Shown: positions 16,785-25,474, numbered from the stretch's first letter. The stretch: DNA of 64,000 bases from Enhydrobacter aerosaccus (GCA_903832005.1 CAIKZO010000006.1:55569-119568); one strand, 5' to 3'. The notes: a model not told the origin generated them from the letters alone. Translations and numbers: made by a program.

Positions 16785-17963
16785 TCAGGCCCGACCCGGT
16801 TCCCCGAGAAAGCGCTCGACGGTCTTCACGAAGAAGCTGATGCCGAACGGGATCGCCATGTCGTTGAAGTCGTAGCGCGAGTTGTGGAGGCTGACCGCGT
16901 CGGGACCGCCGCCGTTGCCCAGCTGCACCATGGCGCCCGGCACCTTCTCCAGCATGTAGGAGAAATCCTCGGCGCCCATGCCCGGTCGCGAATTGCCATT
17001 CACGTGGTCGTCGCCGCACACGTCGGCCGCCACGCCGATGGCAAACTTTGCCTGGTCGACGTCGTTGATCGTCGGCGGATAGCCCGGCTTGTGATCGACC
17101 TCGATCTTCACGCCGTACATTTTCGCGGCGCCCTCGCAGATCTCGGCAATGCGTCGCTTCACCAGCTCGCGGTTGGCTGGCGTCTGGGTACGCGTCGTGC
17201 CGCCGATATGCACCTCGCCCGGGATCACGTTGTAGGCCGAGCCCGCCTTGAAGAAGCCGACGGTCACCACGGCCGAATCGATCGGATCGATGTTGCGGCT
17301 GACGATGCTCTGCAGCGACAGGACCACGTTGGCACCCACCACCATCGGATCGACGGACATGTGCGGGTGCGCGGCATGACCGCCCTTGCCGGTGATGCGG
17401 ATGTCCCAACGATCGGCCGCGGCCAGCAGCGGGCCGCCGCGCGTCACGATGTGGCCGAGCGGAATGCCCGGCTTGTTGTGGATCGCGAACACGGCATCGC
17501 ACGGGAACTTCTCGAACAGCCCGTCCTCGATCATCGCCTTGGCGCCGCCGCCGCCCTCTTCGGCCGGCTGGAAGATGAAGTGCACGGCGCCCTCGAAGCT
17601 CTTGGTCTCGGCCAGCAGCTTGGCCGCGCCCAGCAGCATCGCGGTATGGCCGTCATGGCCGCAGGCATGCATGCGGCCCGGGTTGGTCGAGCGATGCTCG
17701 AACTCGTTGAACTCGTCCATCGGCAGGCAATCCATGTCGGCGCGCAGCCCGATCGAGCGCACCGCATTGCCTCTACGCAGGGTTCCGACCAGGCCGGTCT
17801 TGCCGAGACCGCGCGTCACTTCGATGCCCCACTCCTTGAGCTTCGTGGCCACGATGTCGGAGGTGCGGTTCTCCTCGTAGGCGAGCTCGGGATGGGCGTG
17901 GATGTCGCGGCGGATGGCGGTGATCTCGCCTTGGATCTCGAGCGAACGCGGCAGAACGGGCAT
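16785..17963 (-). CDS. M20 family amidohydrolase (hippurate hydrolase/aminoacylase type)
   Basis: 392-residue metallohydrolase that removes acyl groups from N-acyl amino acids or similar amides. Metal-binding motifs: MHACGHDGHT, FQPAEEGGGGA, HNKPGIPLG and C-terminal SLHNSRYDFND. The dimerisation domain carries KGGHAAHPH. Cytoplasmic (no signal). It lies 20 bases upstream of the exporter gene on the same strand, so they may be cotranscribed, though no functional link is obvious. Strong whole-length family match. Confidence 0.92.
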   Translation of the reverse strand: MPVLPRSLEIQGEITAIRRDIHAHPELAYEENRTSDIVATKLKEWGIEVTRGLGKTGLVGTLRRGNAVRSIGLRADMDCLPMDEFNEFEHRSTNPGRMHACGHDGHTAMLLGAAKLLAETKSFEGAVHFIFQPAEEGGGGAKAMIEDGLFEKFPCDAVFAIHNKPGIPLGHIVTRGGPLLAAADRWDIRITGKGGHAAHPHMSVDPMVVGANVVLSLQSIVSRNIDPIDSAVVTVGFFKAGSAYNVIPGEVHIGGTTRTQTPANRELVKRRIAEICEGAAKMYGVKIEVDHKPGYPPTINDVDQAKFAIGVAADVCGDDHVNGNSRPGMGAEDFSYMLEKVPGAMVQLGNGGGPDAVSLHNSRYDFNDMAIPFGISFFVKTVERFLGEPGRA

Positions 17964-18026
17964 GGGATACTCCGGTTGGAAACTTGGCCTATCGAATCTG
18001 GGGCCATCTTAGCCCAAACTGGCGGG

Positions 18027-18986
18027 ATGTTGTCCCTTTCCGAGATCGAAAACGCCGCATCCATCGTCTACGCGGCCATGCCGCCGACAGCTCAATATGC
18101 ATGGCCGCTGCTGGCCAAACGCACAGGCTGCGAGGTCTGGGTGAAGCACGAGAACCACACGCCGGTCGGCGCCTTCAAGGTGCGCGGCGGGCTGGTCTAC
18201 ATGGATCGGCTGAAGCGCCGGGAGCCCGCCCTGAAAGGCGTGGCGAGCGCCACTCGCGGCAACCACGGCCAGAGCATCGCGCTCGCGGCGGCCCGCAACG
18301 GCATCGCCGCCACCATCGTCGTACCGCAAGGCAACTCGGTCGAAAAGAACGCTGCGATGCGGGCGTTCGGTGCCGAACTGGTCGAAGCCGGGCACGATTT
18401 CGACGCCGCGAAAGACGCCGCCGTGCGGTTGGCGAACGAGCGCGGCCTCAGCATGGTGCCGTCTTTCCATCGCGACCTCGTGGCGGGCGTGGCGACCTAC
18501 GCGCTCGAACTGTTCCGCGCCGCGCCGCCGCTCGACACGATCTATGTGCCGATCGGCCTGGGCTCGGGCCTGTGCGGCACCATCGCCGCACGCGATGCGC
18601 TCGGCCTCACCACGAAGGTGGTGGGCGTGGTCTCCACGGAAGCGCCCGCCTACGCGCTGTCCTTTGCCGCAAAGAAAGTCGTGCCGACCAACAGCGCTGA
18701 CACAATGGCCGACGGCATGGCGGTGCGCGGGCCCGATGCCGAGGCGCTCGACGTGATCCTGAAAGGCTGCGACCGCATCGTTCAGGTGAGCGACGAAGAG
18801 ATCATGGAAGCGATGCGCGCCTACTACAGCGACACGCACCAGATCACCGAGGGCGCCGGTGCGGCCTCACTCGCCGCGTTGATGCAGGAGCGCGACCAGA
18901 TGAAGGGCAAGCGGGTCGGCCTGATCCTGAGCGGCGGCAATATCGACAAGCCAGTCTACTTGCGCGCTCTCGCCGGCGGCGGCTGA
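18027..18986 (+). CDS. Threonine dehydratase-like PLP enzyme (fold type II)
   Basis: 319-residue enzyme of the serine/threonine dehydratase family. PLP lysine Lys51 (VGAFKVRGG), glycine loop for the cofactor phosphate (GLGSGLCG) and SGGNID near the C-terminus. It lacks the C-terminal ACT domain of biosynthetic IlvA, so a catabolic ammonia-lyase or 3-hydroxyaspartate-type enzyme is likely. Divergent from the M20 gene. Its last 31 bases overlap the convergent Lrp gene, an unusually long convergent overlap. Confidence 0.9.
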   Translation: MLSLSEIENAASIVYAAMPPTAQYAWPLLAKRTGCEVWVKHENHTPVGAFKVRGGLVYMDRLKRREPALKGVASATRGNHGQSIALAAARNGIAATIVVPQGNSVEKNAAMRAFGAELVEAGHDFDAAKDAAVRLANERGLSMVPSFHRDLVAGVATYALELFRAAPPLDTIYVPIGLGSGLCGTIAARDALGLTTKVVGVVSTEAPAYALSFAAKKVVPTNSADTMADGMAVRGPDAEALDVILKGCDRIVQVSDEEIMEAMRAYYSDTHQITEGAGAASLAALMQERDQMKGKRVGLILSGGNIDKPVYLRALAGGG

Positions 18987-19444
18987 GGGGCCCAGGCGAG
19001 GTCGTTCTTTACCTCCTGCACGATGAAGGAGGAGCGCGAGCCGCGGACGCCAGGCATGCGCAGCAGCGCCTTCATCGCGAACTCGCTGAAGCTCGCCAGA
19101 TTGGTGGCCTGCACATGCAGCAGGAAATCCATGTCGCCGGTCATCGCATAACAGGCCACGACCTCAGGCCGTGCGCGGATCGCCGCTTCGAAAGCCTCGA
19201 CCGTCTTCTCGGAATGATCGTCGAGCGTGACCTGCACCATCGCCCGCAACTCGAAGCCCAGCGCCGTCGGCGTCACGAGCGCGGCGTAGCGTGCGATCAC
19301 GCCCTCTTCCTCCAGCCGCTTCACCCGGCGCTGGCAGGGCGTGGGCGAGAGGCCGACCTTGTCCGCGAGGTCGACCATCGGCAGTCGGCCATCACCCTGC
19401 AGGGCCACCACAATGCGTCTGTCGATGTCATCCAGCTCGATCAT
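18956..19444 (-). CDS. Lrp/AsnC family transcriptional regulator
   Basis: 162-residue regulator: N-terminal winged helix-turn-helix (ELDDIDRRIVVALQ, SPTPCQRRVKRLEEEGVI) and C-terminal RAM ligand-binding domain (VEAFEAAIRARPEVVACYAMTGDMDF). Start ATG 19444 gives the normal N-terminus; an ATG four codons upstream is the alternative. Divergent from phenylalanine hydroxylase across 111 bases, a common arrangement in which the Lrp-type protein senses an aromatic or other amino acid and controls its neighbour. Confidence 0.93.
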   Translation of the reverse strand: MIELDDIDRRIVVALQGDGRLPMVDLADKVGLSPTPCQRRVKRLEEEGVIARYAALVTPTALGFELRAMVQVTLDDHSEKTVEAFEAAIRARPEVVACYAMTGDMDFLLHVQATNLASFSEFAMKALLRMPGVRGSRSSFIVQEVKNDLAWAPQPPPARARK

Positions 19445-19462
19445 GGTGATTTCCACCCAAAA

Positions 19463-19473
19463 GAACGTTGTTC
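19463..19473. promoter_or_regulatory. Inverted repeat GAAC-GTT-GTTC, candidate Lrp operator
   Basis: Four-base perfect arms around a three-base centre, 19 bases upstream of the Lrp start and in the only space shared with phhA. Position suits autoregulation and control of phhA. The motif is short and could be chance. Confidence 0.35.
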
Positions 19474-19555
19474 CTGGAGAATATCACCAAAGACGCCCCG
19501 CGGGCAGCCCACCTTCGCCGGGATTCCCTCCGGGATGCGCCCCCATATTCAAGGG

Positions 19556-20308
19556 ATGAACGCCCTCGCTCCCCTCGACACCTTGCGCGGCGACTACGGC
19601 CAGATGGCGGCCGACTGGACCGTGCCGCAGCACGCCGATGTCTACAGCGCCGAAGACCAGGCGGTGTGGCGGCTATTGGTCGAGCGGCAGAGTGCGCTCG
19701 CCGAGAAGCACGCTTGCGCGGAGTTCCTCGACGGGCTTCGCACCCTTGGCATCGGCGACACCATCCCCGACTTCGCCGCGGTGAACGAGAAGCTCGAGGC
19801 GCTGACCGGCTGGCGCATCGTCGGCGTGCCCGGCCTCATCCCCGACGCCGCCTTCTACGATCATCTTGCTCACCGCCGCTTCCCGGTGACCGTGTGGATC
19901 CGCACGCGCGCCGAACTCGACTATCTGGTCGAGCCCGACCTGTTCCACGATTTCTTCGGCCATGTGCCGTTGCTCTCGAACAAGGTCTTCGCCGACTACA
20001 TCCAGCGCTATGGCCAGCGCGCGATGGAGGCGGGCGCTTCCATCGATCTGCTGGCGCGTCTCTACTGGTACACGGTCGAGTTCGGCCTGATCCGTACGCC
20101 TGCCGGCCTCAAGACCTACGGCGCTGGCATTATCTCTTCCGCCCGGGAAGTGGCGCACGCGATCGAAGACGCCTCTGTCGAGCGCCTGCCGTTCGAGGCG
20201 GCGAAGGTGATGCGCCGCCCCTACGAGATCGACAGGCTCCAGAACACCTACTTCGTGCTCGACGACTTCCGCCAGCTGTTCGAGGCGGCCGAGACCCGCA
20301 TCGCCTGA
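19556..20308 (+). CDS. phhA: Phenylalanine 4-monooxygenase
   Basis: 250-residue tetrahydrobiopterin- and iron-dependent enzyme converting phenylalanine to tyrosine. Iron ligands His131 and His136 (HDFFGHVPLL) and Glu176 (WYTVEFGLI) are in place. Other landmarks: TGWRIVGVPGLIP, FPVTVWIRTR. Length is that of bacterial monodomain enzymes without a regulatory domain. ATG 19556 has AAGGG immediately before it, a close and weak ribosome site; the frame is open upstream but antisense to the Lrp gene. No pterin-carbinolamine dehydratase (PhhB) lies nearby. Confidence 0.95.
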   Translation: MNALAPLDTLRGDYGQMAADWTVPQHADVYSAEDQAVWRLLVERQSALAEKHACAEFLDGLRTLGIGDTIPDFAAVNEKLEALTGWRIVGVPGLIPDAAFYDHLAHRRFPVTVWIRTRAELDYLVEPDLFHDFFGHVPLLSNKVFADYIQRYGQRAMEAGASIDLLARLYWYTVEFGLIRTPAGLKTYGAGIISSAREVAHAIEDASVERLPFEAAKVMRRPYEIDRLQNTYFVLDDFRQLFEAAETRIA

Positions 20309-20392
20309 GACAATGTCTCCAAATCCTGAGACACCTCCGATGCTTATGACATAAGGGTTTCTCGCGATTTGTCTCGGATTCCGCCACCCCCT

Positions 20393-20413
20393 CCGCGCAA
20401 TAAAATTGCGCGG
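20393..20413. terminator. Stem-loop between convergent phhA and phosphatase genes
   Basis: CCGCGCAAT-AAA-ATTGCGCGG: a perfect 9-bp stem with a 3-base loop, ending one base before the phosphatase stop. It is placed to end transcription from both sides, but neither side has a T-run, so it may act as an mRNA 3'-end stabiliser instead. The preceding 20307-20333 segment has three GAGACA/TGTCTC copies. Confidence 0.5.
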
Positions 20414-20414
20414 T

Positions 20415-22016
20415 TCAGTCGCGACGCGGGCGGCGTAGGGTGAAGGTCTCGAAGGGCGTGATCTGGCCGTTCAGGCCCACCACATCGTAGTAGGTCACCT
20501 CGATCGTGGTCATGTCGCCGGAACGAGCACCCGGATCGACCTTGAATGCGGCAAAGCCGTAGGCGTTCGCCGCATTCCGCACCGCCGACCACGGCGCCCG
20601 CTCGGTTACATAGACCGGGGCCCGCTTGCCCGTCGTGGCATCGGGGGCGCCGACAGAAGTAATCACCCGGCACTGCAACGGATTGAAGAAGAGCTGGTTC
20701 GACGGCAGGGACGTGCCGCCACCGCCGATCACCATATGCACTGTGCCCTTGGTGGTATCGATGACATCGGTCGCCGTCGCGACGGGAATCGGCGTCAGGG
20801 TCTCGTTGGTCTCGGAGCCACGGAGCGGATGCGAACGCTCGTAATGATGTTCGTGCCCGCAGACCACGAGATCGACCTCATACTTGTCGAACAGCGGCAA
20901 CCACTCCTGGCGAATGCCGAGATCGGCGCCGTTGAACTTGTCGACCGTCGAGATCGCGACCTGGTGCATGCAGACCACCAGCCAGTCGATGTTCTTGTCG
21001 GCGCGGGCGGCGGCCAGTTCCTTTTCGAGCCACGCCTTCTGCGCGCCGGAGGAATACCCCCGGACGTAGGAGTTGCCGCCATCTTGATAGCAGATATCGT
21101 CGTTCGCGATGCTCACCACGCGCACCGAGCCCGCGGTGAAGGCGTACCAGAGACCCTTGGTGACGTCAGTTTGGCCGGCTGCTTCCGGCACCGAGAAATA
21201 GGTCTGATAGGCCTGATAGCCGATCGGCCCGTTGCCCAGCTCGTTCTCATGATTGCCGGGAGACGGCATCCAGGGGCGGTTGCGCGCGCTGCGGCTGTTG
21301 TTGGACCAGAAATCCCACCAGGTCCGCACGCGATCTTCGGCGATATTGGCGTAGCAGAGATCGCCGTTGAACAGGTGGAACAGCGGCTTCAGCCGCTCCA
21401 CGCCCAGCGTCGTGTCGCTGCCCGCCGGGCCGCCCAGATTGTCGTTCACGAAGAGCGGCGGGTTGGCCATCTTCAGGTTGGGCGGCAGGACGAACTTCTT
21501 GCCGAGCGTGGGCGTGCCCTGGTCGCCGAAGCTAGTGAACGTGAAAGGCACACGTCCGCGCGGCGAGGTCTTGAAGATTCCGAACTCCGGCTCGGCGCCA
21601 TCGTGCAGGGCGCTGTAGAGAAACGACTGGTCCTCCTTCAGGCCGCCGATCTTGGCGTGATAGGCGTAGACGGTCTGTTTCGACTTGCCGTCGGTATAGG
21701 TCACCGGCTTGGCCGTGATCGTCTGCTCGAGCTTGCCGTCGAGCCCGCCAAGGACGACGCGCGGATTTTGAACGGGCTGCAGCGTGTGCCACGACACGAC
21801 CACCTCGGAAGAAGCATCCGCGCCGAATTGAAGGTGCAGGCCCGACACTGGCGGCGTCGCGACTGGATCGAAGGCTGCGTTCGAAGCGGGCGCGGCCTCG
21901 GCCGATCCGACCGGCAGGACGGAGGTCGCCGTCGTGACGGCGCCGAAAACGCCCGCCGCCGCGAGCAACCTGCGACGGCTGAGCTGAAGGTCGTCCGCAC
22001 TGTCTTCCGGGTTCAT
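20415..22016 (-). CDS. Purple acid phosphatase-like metallophosphoesterase, Tat-exported
   Basis: 533-residue secreted enzyme. Twin-arginine signal (QLSRRRLLAAAGVFG), then a fibronectin-III-like purple acid phosphatase N-terminal domain (LQFGADASSEVVVSWHT), then the dimetal domain with motifs in order: SFGDQG, FNGDLCYAN, PSPGNHENE, VVCMHQVA and CGHEHHYERSHP. These supply the Fe/metal ligands including the tyrosine of GDLCY. Likely role: releasing phosphate from organic esters in the periplasm. Upstream on its own strand is CTGTCAT (22064-22070), one half of a Pho box. Confidence 0.92.
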   Translation of the reverse strand: MNPEDSADDLQLSRRRLLAAAGVFGAVTTATSVLPVGSAEAAPASNAAFDPVATPPVSGLHLQFGADASSEVVVSWHTLQPVQNPRVVLGGLDGKLEQTITAKPVTYTDGKSKQTVYAYHAKIGGLKEDQSFLYSALHDGAEPEFGIFKTSPRGRVPFTFTSFGDQGTPTLGKKFVLPPNLKMANPPLFVNDNLGGPAGSDTTLGVERLKPLFHLFNGDLCYANIAEDRVRTWWDFWSNNSRSARNRPWMPSPGNHENELGNGPIGYQAYQTYFSVPEAAGQTDVTKGLWYAFTAGSVRVVSIANDDICYQDGGNSYVRGYSSGAQKAWLEKELAAARADKNIDWLVVCMHQVAISTVDKFNGADLGIRQEWLPLFDKYEVDLVVCGHEHHYERSHPLRGSETNETLTPIPVATATDVIDTTKGTVHMVIGGGGTSLPSNQLFFNPLQCRVITSVGAPDATTGKRAPVYVTERAPWSAVRNAANAYGFAAFKVDPGARSGDMTTIEVTYYDVVGLNGQITPFETFTLRRPRRD

Positions 22017-22081
22017 GTCGGCTACTCCCCTTGCGTGGAAAGCGCCTCGTGTAGCCCTACTATATGACAGTCTGAATTAGC

Positions 22082-24181
22082 TCAGCCCTTCAGCACGACC
22101 AGCCCGTCGACCGCGACCACGCCTTCACCCTCCCGCTTGATCAGGAGCGGGTTGATCTCGGCTTCCGAGACCTCGCCGAAGCTTTCGTGCGCCAGCGACG
22201 AGAAGGCGGCGATCGTCTTCGCCAGCGCGGCCACATCGCCCTTGGGCAGGTTGCGGTAGCCGCGGATCGTGGCGAGGCCCTTCACCTCCTCGATCATCTG
22301 CGTCGCCTCGGCTTCGTCGACCGGTGCGAGACGCGTCGACGCGTCCTTGTAGATTTCCGCCAGCACGCCGCCCAGGCCCACGGTGATCGTCGGTCCCACC
22401 AGCGGATCGCGCCGGAAGCCCAAGATCACCTCGGCCAGACCCTTCTCCATCTTCTGCACCAGGAATCCGTCGAGCTTCGCGGTGGGGCTGTGCGCTTTCA
22501 CCCGCGTCTCGATCTCGCGCGCGGCGACGGCAGCGGTCTGGCCGTCCATCAGCCCCAGCGCCACGCCGCCTGCTTCGGTCTTGTGGGCGATGTCGGCCGA
22601 CAGGATTTTCAGCGCCACGGGCGCGCCTACTTCAGCAACGGCCGCCGCGACACGGCGCGCATCGGGCACGGTGGCCGCCTTGGCCATCGACACGCCCAGG
22701 GCCGCGAACAGCGATGACGCACGACGCTCGTCGAAGCCCGACGCCCGCCCAGCCTCGAGCGCCTCGAGTGCCGCCTTCGCGGGAGGATCGAGCTTGGGCA
22801 CCGGCTGAGGCGTCGGCCGCAACAGGCAGAGCGCCATCGCTTCGGCGCAGGATTCGGGATGACGAAAGGCCGGCACGCCGGCCGCCGTCAGCAATGCCAG
22901 CGACTTCTCCGCTGCCGGCGTCAGCGACACGGCGAACGGCTTTTCCGACGTGGCGAACTTCAGCAACGGCTCGACCGCAAGCTCGGGATTGAACTGCGCC
23001 GAGGAGCCGACGACGAAGATCGCGGCATCGTTGTTCGGATCGGCCAACAGCCGCTCGATCGTGCCCGCCACGATCTCGGGCTTGGCACCGGCCAGAGTGA
23101 GATCGACCAGCTTGCCCTCGCCGGCCGCAATGCCGAGCGGCTTCAACCAGTCGACCAGCACCTGGGGCGGGTCGGCGATGTCGAGACCCGCCATCGCCAT
23201 GCTGTCGACCACCATGGCGGCACCGCCGCCGGTCGTCGTGGCGACAGCGACGCGCCTGCCGGTCGGCGGCGGCCGGTCGATGAGGAGCGCCGGCACGTCG
23301 ACCAACGACTCGAACATCGACACGCGTGCGATACCGTGGCGGCGACAGAAGGCATCGAACGTCGCGTCCGATCCCGCGATCGCGCCGGTGTGCGACTTGG
23401 CCAGTTCCTGGCCGATGTCGGACCGGCCGAGCTTGTAGGCGATCACCGGCTTGCCCGCGGCATGTGCCCGCCGGGCAGCGTGGGCCAGTCGATCGCCGTC
23501 GCGCAGGGTCTCCATGAACAGGAGGATCGCCTTGGTCTTGGGATCGTCGACCATCAGATCGGCGATCTCACCGACGGCGAGATCGACTTCGTTGCCGACC
23601 GAGATCAGGCGCGAGAAGCCGATGCCGCGCGCATCCGCGCGTGAAAGCAGCGCGCCGATCAGGCTGCCGCTCTGGCTGACCAGGCCCCACGAGCCCGTGC
23701 GCAGCTTCTCGACCGCGAACGCGGCGTTCGCCGTCAGCGCCATCGGCGGATCGGTGCTCACCGTGCCTATGCTGTTGGGTCCGACCAGGCGGATGCCGGT
23801 CTCCTTCACGATCCGCACCAGCTCGTCCTGCATCGAGGCGCCGGCCGCCCCGCCATCGGCAAAACCGCCGGCCAGGATCGAGGCGACCTTGACGCCGCGC
23901 CGCGCGCAGGCCGCGAGTGCGTCGACTGCATCCTTGCCGTTCAGCAGGATATAGGCGTGATCGATCTCGCCCTCGATCGCGTCGAGGCTCTTGTAGGACT
24001 TGGCGCCCATGATCTCGGCGCGACCGGGATTGACCGGCAGGATTTCACCGGTGAAACCGTGCTTATTGAGGAACCGCTGCGGCCGCGAGGTCGTCTTCTT
24101 TTCGTCGGCGGAAGCCCCGATCAGGGCGAGGCGCCGAGGTTCGAATATGGGCTGGAAAAGGGCGTTGAAGAGTTCGGTCAT
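22082..24181 (-). CDS. NDP-forming acyl-CoA synthetase (acetate-CoA ligase family)
   Basis: 699-residue single-chain enzyme joining a carboxylic acid to CoA with ATP, giving ADP. Domain order: CoA-binding Rossmann domain (PRRLALIGASADEKK), succinyl-CoA-ligase-like domains (SQSGSLIGALLSRA; the phosphohistidine is probably in SHTGAIAGSD), then a C-terminal ATP-grasp domain (PVALKILSADIAHKTEAGGV). Acid substrate unknown; relatives use acetate, pimelate, aryl acids or malonate-like acids. Divergent from the RidA gene across 17 bases. Confidence 0.92.
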   Translation of the reverse strand: MTELFNALFQPIFEPRRLALIGASADEKKTTSRPQRFLNKHGFTGEILPVNPGRAEIMGAKSYKSLDAIEGEIDHAYILLNGKDAVDALAACARRGVKVASILAGGFADGGAAGASMQDELVRIVKETGIRLVGPNSIGTVSTDPPMALTANAAFAVEKLRTGSWGLVSQSGSLIGALLSRADARGIGFSRLISVGNEVDLAVGEIADLMVDDPKTKAILLFMETLRDGDRLAHAARRAHAAGKPVIAYKLGRSDIGQELAKSHTGAIAGSDATFDAFCRRHGIARVSMFESLVDVPALLIDRPPPTGRRVAVATTTGGGAAMVVDSMAMAGLDIADPPQVLVDWLKPLGIAAGEGKLVDLTLAGAKPEIVAGTIERLLADPNNDAAIFVVGSSAQFNPELAVEPLLKFATSEKPFAVSLTPAAEKSLALLTAAGVPAFRHPESCAEAMALCLLRPTPQPVPKLDPPAKAALEALEAGRASGFDERRASSLFAALGVSMAKAATVPDARRVAAAVAEVGAPVALKILSADIAHKTEAGGVALGLMDGQTAAVAAREIETRVKAHSPTAKLDGFLVQKMEKGLAEVILGFRRDPLVGPTITVGLGGVLAEIYKDASTRLAPVDEAEATQMIEEVKGLATIRGYRNLPKGDVAALAKTIAAFSSLAHESFGEVSEAEINPLLIKREGEGVVAVDGLVVLKG

Positions 24182-24198
24182 GGGTGCACTATAGCCGC

Positions 24199-24600
24199 AT
24201 GACCATCCGCCGCGTGACCTCTCCTGACGTTCCCGAGCCGCCTCCCGAAAGGTGGTCCAACTGCCTCGTCTGCGACGGCATCGCCTATGTATCGGGCATG
24301 ACCGCGACCAGCCTTGGCAAAGAAGCCCTGGCCAAGCTGGACGAATACGAACAGGGCAAGGTCATCTTCGGCAAGATCAAGGGAATGCTCGAAGCTGCGG
24401 GCGGCGCGATGGCCGACGTGGTCAAGGTCACGATCTACGTGACCGACATCAAGAACAACACCAAGGTCTGGAAGGCGCGTGCCGAGTTCTTCAAGGGCAA
24501 CTTCCCGGCCTCGACCCTGGTCGAGGTGAGTGCGCTCGCGACGCCCGAAACCTTGGTCGAAATCGAAGCCATCGCTCACATCGGCAAAGGGCCGCGATAA
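24199..24600 (+). CDS. RidA/YjgF-family protein
   Basis: 133-residue protein of the RidA family (trimeric chorismate-mutase-like fold). Typical stretches: CDGIAYVSGMTA, ADVVKVTIYVTDI, VEIEAIAHIG. True RidA enamine deaminases have an arginine before the strand VEV; here the site reads FPASTLVEV, so that arginine seems replaced by serine, which argues for an Rid2-7 type protein with a different activity. ATG 24199 is preferred over an upstream ATG at 24184. Only 17 bases separate it from the divergent acyl-CoA synthetase. Confidence 0.88.
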   Translation: MTIRRVTSPDVPEPPPERWSNCLVCDGIAYVSGMTATSLGKEALAKLDEYEQGKVIFGKIKGMLEAAGGAMADVVKVTIYVTDIKNNTKVWKARAEFFKGNFPASTLVEVSALATPETLVEIEAIAHIGKGPR

Positions 24601-24612
24601 GGGCGCTACCTC

Positions 24613-24921
24613 TCAATATAGGTTGAGCGTGTAGACGCAGTTAGCGGCCCAAATGACCAGCTTTCCCGTTTTCACATTCCCTATCATTTTATACTCCATC
24701 CATTTCCCTGGCGCGATGTGATCCCCGGCCATCGGAGGACGCTTGTAGAGCTGATAGATTTCTCCGTCTGCCGGAACGGCGATGCTGAACATTATTCCGT
24801 AGTCGTTTGTCGCCGTGAATTTGTTGTCGGCTATCTCCAATTTGTAGGGTTCAGGGTCCAATGGGCAGGCACGTCCTGATGCCCCTGTCAGCGTCGCTTG
24901 ATGCGAAGGCCTTATGCCCAT
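24613..24921 (-). pseudogene. C-terminal part of a frameshifted TonB-like protein
   Basis: 102 codons from ATG 24921, but the frame is open further upstream and reads like protein to about 24970 (KKNERAARLWGTKYFERMG). It continues, one frame over, the proline-rich protein that ends at 24926; the switch point is an A8 run on the minus strand (24965-24972). With seven A the two would be one protein of about 286 residues. The domain itself (YKLEIADNKFTATNDYG, GKWMEYKMIGNV) is not one I recognise. Local G+C is low: 27 of 60 bases at 24661-24720. Confidence 0.6.
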
Positions 24922-24925
24922 CCGC

Positions 24926-25474
24926 TCAAAGTACTTTGTGCCCCACAGCCGCGCTGCGCGTTCGTTTTTTTTGCTGGGGTCGGGGACATCCGCTTGGTTC
25001 GGCAGGAGTTGGCGGCGAAGCGGTTTGTGGTTTGCCCTCCGCCGGCGGCACAGGAGCCTTGTTCGACTGAGGTTTGGGATCAGCCTTGGGAATTGGCTTC
25101 TTCTGTTCCGTCTTGGCGATAACGGGTTCCGTCTTCGGGAAGTCGCGAAGAGTTAACTGCGGTGCAGGCTCCGGTTCGGGGACTGCGCTCTCCAAAGTGG
25201 GAACCTGTGCCGGCTCCGCTTGGGGTGCCGATGGCTCTGGAACAGGTTCGGGGGGTTGAACCGGAGGGCTGACAACGGGAGGTTCGGCCATCGCCACTGG
25301 CTGCGGCTCGATTGTGAGTTCAACGGCGTCATCCGGCACTGACGCGGGAGGTTTTGCGAGCGGGAGCCACAGAAGAGCAAAAATGATCGAAGCGTGAAAT
25401 GTGCTGGCGAGAAGGATGGAAGAAGCGGGCATTGCCGCTTTCTTGGCCGCTCGATTTGGCCTCCAATCATCCAT
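24926..25474 (-). CDS. TonB-like membrane-anchored proline-rich protein, N-terminal part
   Basis: 182 residues: a short cytoplasmic tail (MDDWRPNRAAKKAA), one membrane anchor (SILLASTFHASIIFALLWLP), then a Pro/Glu/Lys-rich periplasmic arm (PPVQPPEPVPEPSAP, KPIPKADPKPQSNKAP) as in TonB and TolA proteins that span the periplasm. It ends in CPRPQQKKRTRSAAVGHKVL, where the last residues after the A8 run look like out-of-frame translation. No exbB/exbD genes are near. Function unknown; an envelope-spanning role is inferred from architecture only. Confidence 0.65.
   Translation of the reverse strand: MDDWRPNRAAKKAAMPASSILLASTFHASIIFALLWLPLAKPPASVPDDAVELTIEPQPVAMAEPPVVSPPVQPPEPVPEPSAPQAEPAQVPTLESAVPEPEPAPQLTLRDFPKTEPVIAKTEQKKPIPKADPKPQSNKAPVPPAEGKPQTASPPTPAEPSGCPRPQQKKRTRSAAVGHKVL

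Noticed and set aside
20736..22067. 443-codon open frame antisense to the phosphatase
   Set aside because: Arg/Ala/Gly-rich shadow frame of a high-GC gene; the opposite strand has a complete purple acid phosphatase.
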